Shown here: positions 15,515 through 23,926 of the stretch, one piece after another
Numbering within the stretch: position 1 is the first letter of the stretch
Layout of the letters: each line of letters starts with the position of its first letter
DNA from: Ilumatobacteraceae bacterium
GTDB taxonomy: Bacteria; Actinomycetota; Acidimicrobiia; Acidimicrobiales; Ilumatobacteraceae
Reading direction: 5' to 3'
NCBI GenBank assembly: GCA_024644465.1
Contig: JAHEKY010000003.1
Span: forward strand, 1-64,000
Length of the DNA: 64,000 bases
Notes under the pieces: generated by a model
What the model saw: the letters and a program-made list of their open reading frames with translations, nothing else
Told to the model about the DNA's origin: nothing
The model's database searches: none
Position numbers and translations under genes: made by a program

Positions 15515-17563
15515 ATGTCGCGGACCCGCACCACCCGCTCGCACGGCTCGACGCCGACGCGTCGCGCCCACGGGGGTGGCACTCGTGCCGCCGGCCGGCA
15601 AGCGGCGTCGACACCCGCCGCGAGCCGCCGACCATCGTCGAAGACGCCGTCGCGCGGCACGGTGACGTCGAGCCGGACCGCACCTGCGTCGCGACGGGTT
15701 TCGCCGATGCGCAAGCAGCCCGTGCCGGCTGCACGGAAGCAGTCACAGCGGGTGCCGGTCGCCGCGCCGGTGAAGCGGGCGTCGGGCAAGCGGGCCCGAG
15801 TGAACGCGCCCCGGCCGGAGACGCGCGCCACATCGCGCCGGCTCGCCTCCCCGCAGCGCAGGCTGAAGGTCGCGCTGTTCGCGATTGCACTGGTGCTGAC
15901 CGGAATCATCGGTCGCGTGACCTACCTCCAGACGCAGGAGGCCACGTCGCTGCGGTCGGCCGGTGCCGATCAGTGGACGCGCACGTACACGCTCACCGCC
16001 CAGCGGGGAACGGTGTTCGATCGGCACGGCAACGAACTGGCGATGTCGGTACCCGCCGCGTCGATCTCGATCAACCCGAAGCTGATCGTCGACGGGCCCC
16101 GGACCATCCAGGACCTCGACAACGTGCTCGACCTGCCGGACGACACGGTCGCCGAGCTGCTCGACGAAGTCGCCCGCAAGGACCGGGGGTTCGTGTACGT
16201 CGCCCGGCAGGTCGACGCGAACGTCGGCGACTTCATCCGGGAACTCGGGCATCCCGGCGTCAACGTCGACGCCGAGGCGCGGCGCGAGATGCCCGGCGGC
16301 GACACCGGCCGCAGCGTGATCGGTCGGACGAACATCGACGGGCTCGGCATCGCAGGGCTCGAAAAGCAGTACGACGACGTGCTCACGGGCACCGGCGGAT
16401 CGATGACCCGCGAAGTCGACCCGATGCAGCGGATGATCGCCGGCTCCGAGACGATCACCCAGGCACCGGTGAGCGGCGACGACCTCGTGCTCACCCTCGA
16501 CCGCTCGATCCAGTTCGCCACCGAGCAGGTACTCCTCGAGCAGCTCAACAAGATCGGCGGCAAGGGCGCGACCGCGATCGTGATGGAGACGTCGACGGGC
16601 GAGATCTACAGCATGGCGTCGGTGCGCCGCGACCAGATCACGGGTGCGTACGAGGTGACCAGCGGCAACTTTGCCGCCGTCGACTCCTACGAACCCGGTT
16701 CGGTCGCCAAGGTGATCACCGTGGCGGGTGCGCTCGACGCCGGCGCCGTCACGCCGGACACGACGTTCAACGTGCCGTGGCGCAAGAAGTACTACGACCT
16801 CTTCCTGTCGGACTCCCACGAGCACCCCGACCTGACGCTCAGCGTGTCGGACATCCTCGCGACATCGTCGAACATCGGCACGATCTCGATCCAGGAGCGG
16901 ATGGGCCGCTTCGAGCACCACGAGTACATGGCTGCGTTCGGCCTCGGCGAGCGGACCGCGCTCGACTTCCCGGGCGAGTCGTCCGGCATCCTCAAGAACC
17001 CCGAGGACCTGTGGGGCACCGAGCGGGTGACGGTCGCGTACGGCCAGGGTGTGTCGAGTACGTCGCTGCAGCTCGTCGCCGCGATCAACACGATCGCCAA
17101 CGGTGGCACCTACGTCGACCCGAAGCTGGTCCGCGCGACCGTCGGCCCCGACGGGACGCAGACGGCGACGCCGGACTCCGCGACGAGGCGGGTCGTGTCG
17201 GAACAGGCGGCGACCGACACCACGGCGATGATGCGGCGAGTGGTCTGCGAGGGGACGGCGAAGCGCGCGCAGGTCGAGAACCTGTCGATCGCCGGCAAGA
17301 CCGGGACCGCCTTCAAGGCCGCCGACAACGGCACCTACTGGAACGACGAGGGCCGACGGGTCTACTACGCCAGCTTCGTCGGGTTCTTCCCGGCGGAGGA
17401 CCCGCAGGTCACCGTACTCGTCTCGGTCGACGAGCCTCCGGCCGGCACGGGCGACCGCTTCGGCGGCACGGCCGCGGCGCCGGTGTTCGCCGCCCTCGTT
17501 CCCACACTGATCCACGAACTCAACCTGCAGCCGCCCGCGGGCAGTTCCGGGTGCGCAGAATGA
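15515..17563 (+). CDS. ftsI: septal peptidoglycan transpeptidase (PBP3/FtsI)
   Basis: Class B penicillin-binding protein, 682 residues, that cross-links septal peptidoglycan with FtsW. Active-site motifs are S396-VAK (in EPGSVAKV), S451-S-N and K595-TG (in AGKTGTA). The dimerisation domain begins with QRGTVFDRHG. The single membrane helix lies at about 117-136, preceded by an unusually long cytoplasmic tail of about 115 residues rich in Arg, Lys, Ser and Pro. The ATG was chosen because AGGGGATC lies just upstream; a GTG at 15500 overlapping the ftsL stop is an alternative. Confidence 0.94.
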   Translation: MSRTRTTRSHGSTPTRRAHGGGTRAAGRQAASTPAASRRPSSKTPSRGTVTSSRTAPASRRVSPMRKQPVPAARKQSQRVPVAAPVKRASGKRARVNAPRPETRATSRRLASPQRRLKVALFAIALVLTGIIGRVTYLQTQEATSLRSAGADQWTRTYTLTAQRGTVFDRHGNELAMSVPAASISINPKLIVDGPRTIQDLDNVLDLPDDTVAELLDEVARKDRGFVYVARQVDANVGDFIRELGHPGVNVDAEARREMPGGDTGRSVIGRTNIDGLGIAGLEKQYDDVLTGTGGSMTREVDPMQRMIAGSETITQAPVSGDDLVLTLDRSIQFATEQVLLEQLNKIGGKGATAIVMETSTGEIYSMASVRRDQITGAYEVTSGNFAAVDSYEPGSVAKVITVAGALDAGAVTPDTTFNVPWRKKYYDLFLSDSHEHPDLTLSVSDILATSSNIGTISIQERMGRFEHHEYMAAFGLGERTALDFPGESSGILKNPEDLWGTERVTVAYGQGVSSTSLQLVAAINTIANGGTYVDPKLVRATVGPDGTQTATPDSATRRVVSEQAATDTTAMMRRVVCEGTAKRAQVENLSIAGKTGTAFKAADNGTYWNDEGRRVYYASFVGFFPAEDPQVTVLVSVDEPPAGTGDRFGGTAAAPVFAALVPTLIHELNLQPPAGSSGCAE

Positions 17564-17603
17564 GCACCGGCACGACTCCGTGCGCCGTGCCCGGGACGGT
17601 GAC

Positions 17604-19067
17604 ATGAGTCGTGCGGCGGTTCCGGCGACCGCGATCGTCGATGTCCTCGGAGATGCGGTGAGCGAGGTCGTCGGTGACGTCGACGGGCTCGACGTCGCGT
17701 ACGTCACGCACTCGTCGCCGGATGTCCCACCTGCGTCGTTGTTCGCCTGTCTCCGCGGCGCGTCGGCGGACGGCCACGACTTCGCCGGTGCCGCCGTCGA
17801 GGCGGGTGCCTCGATCCTGCTCGTCGACCATCCGCTCGATCCGTCCGTCGTCGGCGCGGTGGCGCAGATCGTCGTCGCCGACACCCGACGCGAGCTCGGG
17901 CCGGTGGCCGCCCTCGTCGCCGGCCGGCCGAGCCGGTCTCTGCACACCGTCGGGGTCACGGGCACGAACGGCAAGACGACGACCGCGATGATGCTGGCCG
18001 CGATCTTCGAGGCGAACGGGTGGGGGACCGGCGTGATCGGCACGCTCTCCGGGCTGCGCACGACTCCCGAGGCACCCGAGCTGCAACGCCGCCTCGCCGG
18101 CTTCGTCGACGACGGATGCGCCGCGGCGGTGCTCGAGGTGTCGTCGCACGCCCTCGCACTACACCGTGTCGACGGCACCGAGTTCGATGTCGTCGTGTTC
18201 ACCAACCTCGGCCACGACCACCTCGACCTGCACGGGACGCCGGAGGACTACTTCCGCGCGAAGGCTGCGCTGTTCGTCCCCCGGTTCGCACCGGTCGGCG
18301 TGATCAACGTCGACGACACGCACGGGCGGTTGCTCGCCGACGCGTCGGCGGCACCCGGCGAGTTCAGGGTCGTTCCGTACTCGACGGCCGACCTGACCGA
18401 CGTCGCCGTCGCCGCGACGAGGATCGAGTTCCGGTGGCGCGGCCACCACTTCGACGTGAACGCGGGGGGCTCGTTCAACGTGTCGAACGCGCTCGCGGCG
18501 ATCGTGACCGCCGCCGAGTTGGGGATCGAACCGGACGTCGCCGGGGTCGGCCTCCGTGCCCTGCCCGCGATTCCGGGGCGGTTCGAGACGGTCGCCTCAC
18601 CGGCCGACGGGACCGCCGCGTTCACCGTGGTCGTCGACTACGCCCACACACCGGACGGTCTGCGCGAGGTCATCTCGGCGGCGCGGGCGGTCGCCGCTCC
18701 CGGCGCGGCAGTGATCATCGTGTTCGGGTGCGGGGGCAACCGTGACCAGGCGAAACGTCCCGAGATGGGTGAGGCTGCGGCGACGGCGGCCGACCTGGTG
18801 ATCGTCACCTCCGACAACCCCCGCACAGAGGATCCGAGCGCGATCATCGGTGACGTCCTCGCCGGAGTGCCCAGCAACTATCGTGCCCGCGTCACGTCGA
18901 ACCCGGACCGCCGACACGCGATCGGTGATGCGCTCGACACGGCACGCGCTGGCGACGTCGTCGTCATCGCCGGAAAAGGCCATGAGCAGACGCAGGATCT
19001 CGGCGGCACGACCGTCGAGTTCGACGATCGGGTCGTCGCCCGGTCGATCTTGGAGGACATGTCGTGA
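17604..19067 (+). CDS. murE: UDP-MurNAc-L-Ala-D-Glu:meso-diaminopimelate ligase
   Basis: Cytoplasmic ATP-dependent ligase of 487 residues that adds the third residue to the peptidoglycan stem peptide. The P-loop GTNGKTTTAMM and LEVSSHALAL are visible. The substrate motif SDNPRTEDP indicates meso-diaminopimelate, not lysine. The ATG at 17604 is preferred over an in-frame GTG at 17580. There is a gap of 40 bases after ftsI. The stop overlaps the mraY start (GTGA), so murF, which normally lies between them, is missing. Confidence 0.95.
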   Translation: MSRAAVPATAIVDVLGDAVSEVVGDVDGLDVAYVTHSSPDVPPASLFACLRGASADGHDFAGAAVEAGASILLVDHPLDPSVVGAVAQIVVADTRRELGPVAALVAGRPSRSLHTVGVTGTNGKTTTAMMLAAIFEANGWGTGVIGTLSGLRTTPEAPELQRRLAGFVDDGCAAAVLEVSSHALALHRVDGTEFDVVVFTNLGHDHLDLHGTPEDYFRAKAALFVPRFAPVGVINVDDTHGRLLADASAAPGEFRVVPYSTADLTDVAVAATRIEFRWRGHHFDVNAGGSFNVSNALAAIVTAAELGIEPDVAGVGLRALPAIPGRFETVASPADGTAAFTVVVDYAHTPDGLREVISAARAVAAPGAAVIIVFGCGGNRDQAKRPEMGEAAATAADLVIVTSDNPRTEDPSAIIGDVLAGVPSNYRARVTSNPDRRHAIGDALDTARAGDVVVIAGKGHEQTQDLGGTTVEFDDRVVARSILEDMS

Positions 19068-20113
19068 TCGCCCTGATGATCGCCACCGCGGTGTCGACGT
19101 TCGTCTCGTTGTTCGGGACGCGGTTCCTGATCAAGTTCTTCCGTACCCGTGGCCAGGGTCAGCCGATCCTCGGCAAGGAGGACCGCGGGCCGGAGCACCA
19201 CATGATCAAGCAGGGCACGCCGACGATGGGCGGCCTGGCGATCATCGGCGCCGCCTTCATCGGCTGGACCGCAGCGCACGTCCGGGACCTCGCGTTCTCG
19301 CGGCAGGCGATGATCGTGTGGGCGGGCGTGTTGTTCCTCGCGGCGATGGGGTTCCTCGACGACTACATCAAGGTCCGCAAGTCGCACAACCGCGGCATCT
19401 TCTGGAAACAGAAGAACTACATCACGATGGTCTCCAGTTTTCTGATGGCGTGGGGCCTCGTCGTCGGGACCGGCATCTCCGAGACGATCTCGATCACCCG
19501 TCCCGACATCGGCATCGAGGTCCCGACATTCGTGTGGATCATCTGGGCGGGGGCGATCATCTGGGCGACGACGAACGCGGTCAACGTCACCGACGGTCTC
19601 GACGGCCTCGCCGCAGGATCCGCGGCGATGGGCTTCGGCGCATTCACGCTGATCGCCTACTGGGCGTTCCGCAACAACGACATCTACGGAGCGATTGTCA
19701 ACCCGCTCGACATGGGCGTCTTCGCCGCGGCCTTCGCGGGCGGCTGTCTCGGCTTCCTGTGGTGGAACGCGGCGCCCGCCCGCATCTTCATGGGTGACGT
19801 CGGCGCACTCGCGATCGGTTCGGCCCTCGCGTTCCTCGCGTTGACGACGAACACCCACCTGCTGATCGTGCTGATCTGCGGCATCAATGTGATGGAGGCG
19901 GGTTCGGTCGCGATCCAGATGGGCGTGTTCAAGGCGTCCGGGCGCAAGCGTCGCCTGTTCCGGATGTCGCCGATCCACCACCACTTCGAGTTGGTCGGCT
20001 GGCCGGAGACGACGGTCATCATCAGGTTCTGGCTGATCGCCGGGATCTGCACGGCGACGGCGGTCGCGATCTTCATCGCCGACTTCACGAGCGTGGCGGC
20101 GGACCTGCCGTGA
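19064..20113 (+). CDS. mraY: phospho-MurNAc-pentapeptide translocase
   Basis: Polytopic membrane enzyme of 349 residues that transfers phospho-MurNAc-pentapeptide to undecaprenyl phosphate, giving lipid I. Hallmarks are GQPILGKEDRGPEHHMIKQG (cytoplasmic loop), PTMGGL, FLDDYIKVRK, NAVNVTDGLDGLAAG with its catalytic aspartates, and the loop with SPIHHHFELVGW. About ten hydrophobic helices are visible. The GTG start overlaps murE, and the stop overlaps murD (GTGA). Confidence 0.96.
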   Translation: MIALMIATAVSTFVSLFGTRFLIKFFRTRGQGQPILGKEDRGPEHHMIKQGTPTMGGLAIIGAAFIGWTAAHVRDLAFSRQAMIVWAGVLFLAAMGFLDDYIKVRKSHNRGIFWKQKNYITMVSSFLMAWGLVVGTGISETISITRPDIGIEVPTFVWIIWAGAIIWATTNAVNVTDGLDGLAAGSAAMGFGAFTLIAYWAFRNNDIYGAIVNPLDMGVFAAAFAGGCLGFLWWNAAPARIFMGDVGALAIGSALAFLALTTNTHLLIVLICGINVMEAGSVAIQMGVFKASGRKRRLFRMSPIHHHFELVGWPETTVIIRFWLIAGICTATAVAIFIADFTSVAADLP

Positions 20114-21483
20114 CGACGGCGATGGTCTACGGACTGGCCGTTGCCGGCGCGTCGACCGTGCGGGCGCTGCAGCGCCGAGGCCACGACGTCGTCGTGGTCG
20201 ACGACTCGTCGACGCCCGCGCGGGAGGACCTCGCAGCGGAACTCGGTGTCGATCTGATCGACGGCGCGACCGCCGACGTCGACGGATTGCTGGCGCGCTG
20301 CTCGCTGCTGTGCCCGTCTCCGGGTGTACCGGAGACCCACGACGTGATCGCCGCCGCGCTCCGTCGTGACGTGCCGATCGTGTCGGAGATCGAGCTCGCG
20401 TACCGCTGGGAGCAGGAGCGCCCGGCCGGGCCGCGTCCGATGCTCGCGGTGACCGGTACCGACGGCAAGACGACGACGACGAAGCTGACGGTCGCGATGC
20501 TCGCCGCCGCCGGCGTCCGCAGCGTCGACGCCGGCAACACCGACACGCCGCTCGTCGACGCGCTCGAACAGGACCTCGACGCGTTCGTCGTCGAGTGCAG
20601 CAGCTTTCGGCTCGCATGGACACCGAGCTTCCGGGCGGAGGCGGCTGCGTGGCTCAACTTCCAACCCGACCACCTCAACTGGCATCGGTCGATGGCCTCG
20701 TACGAGGACGCGAAGAACCAAGTGTTCGCGAACCAGCGGCCGACCGACGTGGCGATCGGCTTCGCCGACGATCCCGTCATTGCGCGGCGACTCGCGGCGG
20801 CGCCGGGCCGGGCGGTGACGTTCGGGCTCAGTGCAGCGGACTACCGCACCGACGGCGACGACCTGGTCGGCCCGGAGGGCACGATCGCGACGCGGGGCTC
20901 GATGCGCCGCGCGCTGCCGCACGACGTGACGAACGCGCTCGCTGCGTCGGCGCTCGTGCTCGAATCGGGTCTCGGCACCGTCGAGGCGATCCGCGCCGCG
21001 CTGGCGACCTTCGCCGGGCCGCCGCATCGACTGGAATGGCTCGGCGAGTGGGACGGAGTCGCCTGGTACAACGACTCCAAGGCGACGACGCCACACGCGG
21101 CTGCGGCTGCGATCCGTTCCTTCGACCGCATCGTGCTGATCGCCGGAGGTGCCGACAAGGGGGTCGACCTGGACCCGATGGCGGCCGACATCGACCGGGT
21201 GCGCGGCGTCATCGCGATCGGGACGACGGCAGCGGCGATTGCCGAGACGTTCGCCGCGGCACCGCGTGTCGAGATCGCCGGGACGCTCGATCGAGCGGTG
21301 GCGACCGCCCGCGAATGGGCTCGCGCGGGGGACAGCGTGCTGCTCTCGCCGGGGTGCGCCAGCCTCGACCAGTTCACCAACTTCGAAGCTCGCGGCGAAA
21401 CGTTCCGAGCGCTCGTCGACCAGCAATTCGGCGACACACCGCTGCGCGTGTCGCCCGGAGACCCCACGGAGGCCCTTGCATGA
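20110..21483 (+). CDS. murD: UDP-MurNAc-L-alanine:D-glutamate ligase
   Basis: Cytoplasmic ligase of 457 residues. The N-terminal nucleotide-binding domain begins VYGLAVAGASTVRALQRRG, the P-loop is VTGTDGKTTTTKL, and the central domain contains NDSKATTPHA, typical of MurD. The C-terminal domain ends with LSPGCASLDQFTNFEARG, another MurD hallmark. GTG start overlapping mraY; the stop overlaps the ftsW ATG. Confidence 0.95.
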   Translation: MTTAMVYGLAVAGASTVRALQRRGHDVVVVDDSSTPAREDLAAELGVDLIDGATADVDGLLARCSLLCPSPGVPETHDVIAAALRRDVPIVSEIELAYRWEQERPAGPRPMLAVTGTDGKTTTTKLTVAMLAAAGVRSVDAGNTDTPLVDALEQDLDAFVVECSSFRLAWTPSFRAEAAAWLNFQPDHLNWHRSMASYEDAKNQVFANQRPTDVAIGFADDPVIARRLAAAPGRAVTFGLSAADYRTDGDDLVGPEGTIATRGSMRRALPHDVTNALAASALVLESGLGTVEAIRAALATFAGPPHRLEWLGEWDGVAWYNDSKATTPHAAAAAIRSFDRIVLIAGGADKGVDLDPMAADIDRVRGVIAIGTTAAAIAETFAAAPRVEIAGTLDRAVATAREWARAGDSVLLSPGCASLDQFTNFEARGETFRALVDQQFGDTPLRVSPGDPTEALA

Positions 21484-22787
21484 CATCGACGCTGAACGTC
21501 ACCGCACGACGACGCGCGACGTTGGAACGCCAGCAGCAACGCCACCCCGCCCGGCGCGCGCCGGCGGCTGCGAAGAGGCAGCTCAGGGTCGCGCCCGTCG
21601 GCCGCAGGGAGCCTCAGTCGCTCGCCATCCGGACTCGGCGGGTGCTCGGCCTGGACGGGGCGGTGGGCACGGACGACCGGCGCACGCTGGGGCCGCCGCC
21701 GGGCACGTTCTACGTGATCGCAGCGGTCGTCACCGTGTTCGTCATCTTCGGCCTCGTGATGGTCCTCTCGGCGTCGGCGGTCACGCAGGCGAACGTCGGC
21801 AACTCCCCGTACGCGGTGTTCAGCAGGCAGGCGATGTGGGCCGGCTGCGGGATGATCGGGCTGATCGCGATGACCCGGATTCCGTACACGGTCTGGAGGC
21901 CGCTTTCGATCCCGCTCGGGTTGCTGGGCGCAGCCGCGATGGCGGCCCCCTTCGTGCCGGGGCTCGGCGTGACGATCAACGGTGCGCGGTCGTGGGTACG
22001 CGTCGCCGGGCTGTCGGTCCAGCCGTCGGAGTTCCTCAAGCTCGTCGTCGTGATCGCGGCGGCGGACCTGCTCACGCGCCGTGAGCGCGACCTCGCCGAC
22101 CACCGGCGCACGCTGTTGCCGATCGCGGCGCTCGCCGGTGCCGCCGCAGCGGGCAGCCTGATCCAGGGTGACCTCGGCTCGGCCATCGTCCTCGCCGCGA
22201 TCGTGCTCGCGGTCGCATGGATCGCCGGGGTGCCGTTCTTCCCGCTCACCGGCGTCACGATCGGGGCCGCGGTGATCGCCGTCGCGTTCGTGCTGTCGAG
22301 CGCGAGACGGCTCAGCCGGTTCACCGCGTTCCTCGACATCGAGGGCCACAAGGACCTCGAGTCGTATCAGGTGTGGCAGGGCATGGTCAGCATGGCGAAC
22401 GGCGGGTTCACCGGTTCGGGCATCGGCGGCAGCCGCGGCAAGCTCGGCTACCTCCCGTATGCCCACAGCGACTTCATCTTCGCGATCATCGTCGACGAAC
22501 TCGGGATGCTCGGCACCGCCGCGGTGATCGGCGGCTTCATCGTGCTCGTCGCGTTCGGCATCCAGACCGCGCTGGCCGCCCCCGATCGTTTCGGGATGTT
22601 GCTCGCCGGGGGTGTCTCGGCGTGGTTCGGCGTCCAGGCGATCGTCAACCTCGGCGGCGTCACGGGGGTGATGCCGGTGACGGGTCTGACGCTGCCGTTC
22701 TTCTCAGCGGGCGGCAGTTCGTTGTTCGTCAGCATGCTCGCCGCCGGCCTCCTCCTCAGCGTCGCCCGCCGCGCGATCCGTCACTGA
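21480..22787 (+). CDS. ftsW: FtsW-type septal peptidoglycan glycosyltransferase
   Basis: SEDS-family membrane protein of 435 residues that polymerises lipid II at the septum together with FtsI. A basic cytoplasmic tail of about 75 residues precedes about ten helices. Conserved features include GARSWVRVAGLSVQPSEFLK, IQGDLGSAIV, GGSRGKLGYLPYAHSDFIFA, the large-loop Glu in VDELGM, and GLTLPFFSAGGSS. The ATG overlaps the murD stop. Confidence 0.95.
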   Translation: MTSTLNVTARRRATLERQQQRHPARRAPAAAKRQLRVAPVGRREPQSLAIRTRRVLGLDGAVGTDDRRTLGPPPGTFYVIAAVVTVFVIFGLVMVLSASAVTQANVGNSPYAVFSRQAMWAGCGMIGLIAMTRIPYTVWRPLSIPLGLLGAAAMAAPFVPGLGVTINGARSWVRVAGLSVQPSEFLKLVVVIAAADLLTRRERDLADHRRTLLPIAALAGAAAAGSLIQGDLGSAIVLAAIVLAVAWIAGVPFFPLTGVTIGAAVIAVAFVLSSARRLSRFTAFLDIEGHKDLESYQVWQGMVSMANGGFTGSGIGGSRGKLGYLPYAHSDFIFAIIVDELGMLGTAAVIGGFIVLVAFGIQTALAAPDRFGMLLAGGVSAWFGVQAIVNLGGVTGVMPVTGLTLPFFSAGGSSLFVSMLAAGLLLSVARRAIRH

Positions 22788-22789
22788 TC

Positions 22790-23926
22790 GTGGACGACGT
22801 GCCGTCCGGCCCCAACGCGGCGACGTTCGCCGTCGTCACCGGCGGTGGCACTTCCGGACACGTGCTGCCCGCACTCGCGGTGGCCGAGGCGCTCGTCGCG
22901 CACGGTCACGACGCTGCGACGATCCGCTACGTCGGCTGCACCCGTGGGATCGAGACACGGTTGCTGCCGGCGACACCGTTCCCGCACGTCTTCTACGACG
23001 TCGTCGGGTTCCAACGCAGCCTCAGCCGTCGCAACCTCGCGTTCGTCCCGAAGATGCTGCGGGCGACCCGCCGAGCGATCAGCGCGTTCCGGGCGGATCG
23101 ACCGCGGGTGGTGGTGTCGGTCGGCGGCTACGCGAGCATGCCCGCGGTCTTCGCGGCCCGCCGTCTGAAGATCCCGGTCGTCGTCGTGTCCTACGACCGC
23201 ACGCCCGGCCGGGCCAGCCGGTTGGCAGCGCGCCGCGCAGCGGCATGTGCCGTCGCGTTCGAGAACTCGCCGCTCCCGAACGCCGAGTTGACCGGGGCGC
23301 CGATCCGCCGGCAGATCCTCGACGTCGATCGGGTCGGCGACCGGGCGGCGGCGCGTGAACGCCTCGGTCTGGACGCGGACCGCTTCGTCGTGGCCGTGAT
23401 GGGTGGGTCCCAGGGCTCCGGCGTGCTGAACGGGGCGATCGGCGCATACGTCGCAGCCCACCGTGACGACACCGGTCTCGCGGTGCGGCACGTCGCGGGC
23501 GAGCGCTTCGCCGCCGACGTCGCACCGCTCGACGTCGGGGTGTCCGGGGTCGTGCACCAGGTCATCGGCTACGAGGACGACATGCCCGCGGTGTATGCGG
23601 CCGTCGACCTGTTGATCGGTCGAGGTGGTGCGAGCACCGTGCACGAGGTCGCGGTCACCGGGACCCCTGCGATTCTCGTGCCCTGGGCGAACGCCGCCGA
23701 GGATCATCAGACCGACAACGTCCGCTGGCTGGCCGAGCGGGAAGCGGCGGTGTTGTTGCCGGAGGCCGACCTCGACCGCCTCGGCGACGAGATCGAGCGG
23801 CTCCGTCACGACGACGCGGCGCGCACCGCGCTCGGTGCGGCCGCAGCCGAGCGGGGAGAGGTGCATCGTTCCGGCGCATTGGCCCGTCTGATCGAGCGGG
23901 TCGCCGTATCCTCAGTGCCATCGTGA
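22790..23926 (+). CDS. murG: UDP-GlcNAc:lipid I N-acetylglucosaminyltransferase
   Basis: Peripheral membrane glycosyltransferase of about 378 residues that converts lipid I to lipid II. The N-terminal G-loop is GGGTSGHVLPAL with the conserved His near residue 24. A second G-loop is MGGSQGSGVLN, and the donor-binding region reads GRGGASTVHEV with EDHQTDN. The HEQN acceptor motif of most MurG proteins is replaced by SYDR (about 134-137). The start is uncertain: GTG at 22790, two bases after the ftsW stop, is used here and GTG at 22799 is possible. No clear Shine-Dalgarno is seen. Confidence 0.9.
   Translation: MDDVPSGPNAATFAVVTGGGTSGHVLPALAVAEALVAHGHDAATIRYVGCTRGIETRLLPATPFPHVFYDVVGFQRSLSRRNLAFVPKMLRATRRAISAFRADRPRVVVSVGGYASMPAVFAARRLKIPVVVVSYDRTPGRASRLAARRAAACAVAFENSPLPNAELTGAPIRRQILDVDRVGDRAAARERLGLDADRFVVAVMGGSQGSGVLNGAIGAYVAAHRDDTGLAVRHVAGERFAADVAPLDVGVSGVVHQVIGYEDDMPAVYAAVDLLIGRGGASTVHEVAVTGTPAILVPWANAAEDHQTDNVRWLAEREAAVLLPEADLDRLGDEIERLRHDDAARTALGAAAAERGEVHRSGALARLIERVAVSSVPS

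Noticed and set aside
15743-18205. An 820-codon open frame on the minus strand opposite ftsI and murE
   Set aside because: It is antisense to two genes with all catalytic motifs. In DNA this GC-rich the opposite strand often stays open, and its translation is Arg/His/Asp-rich without any family motif.
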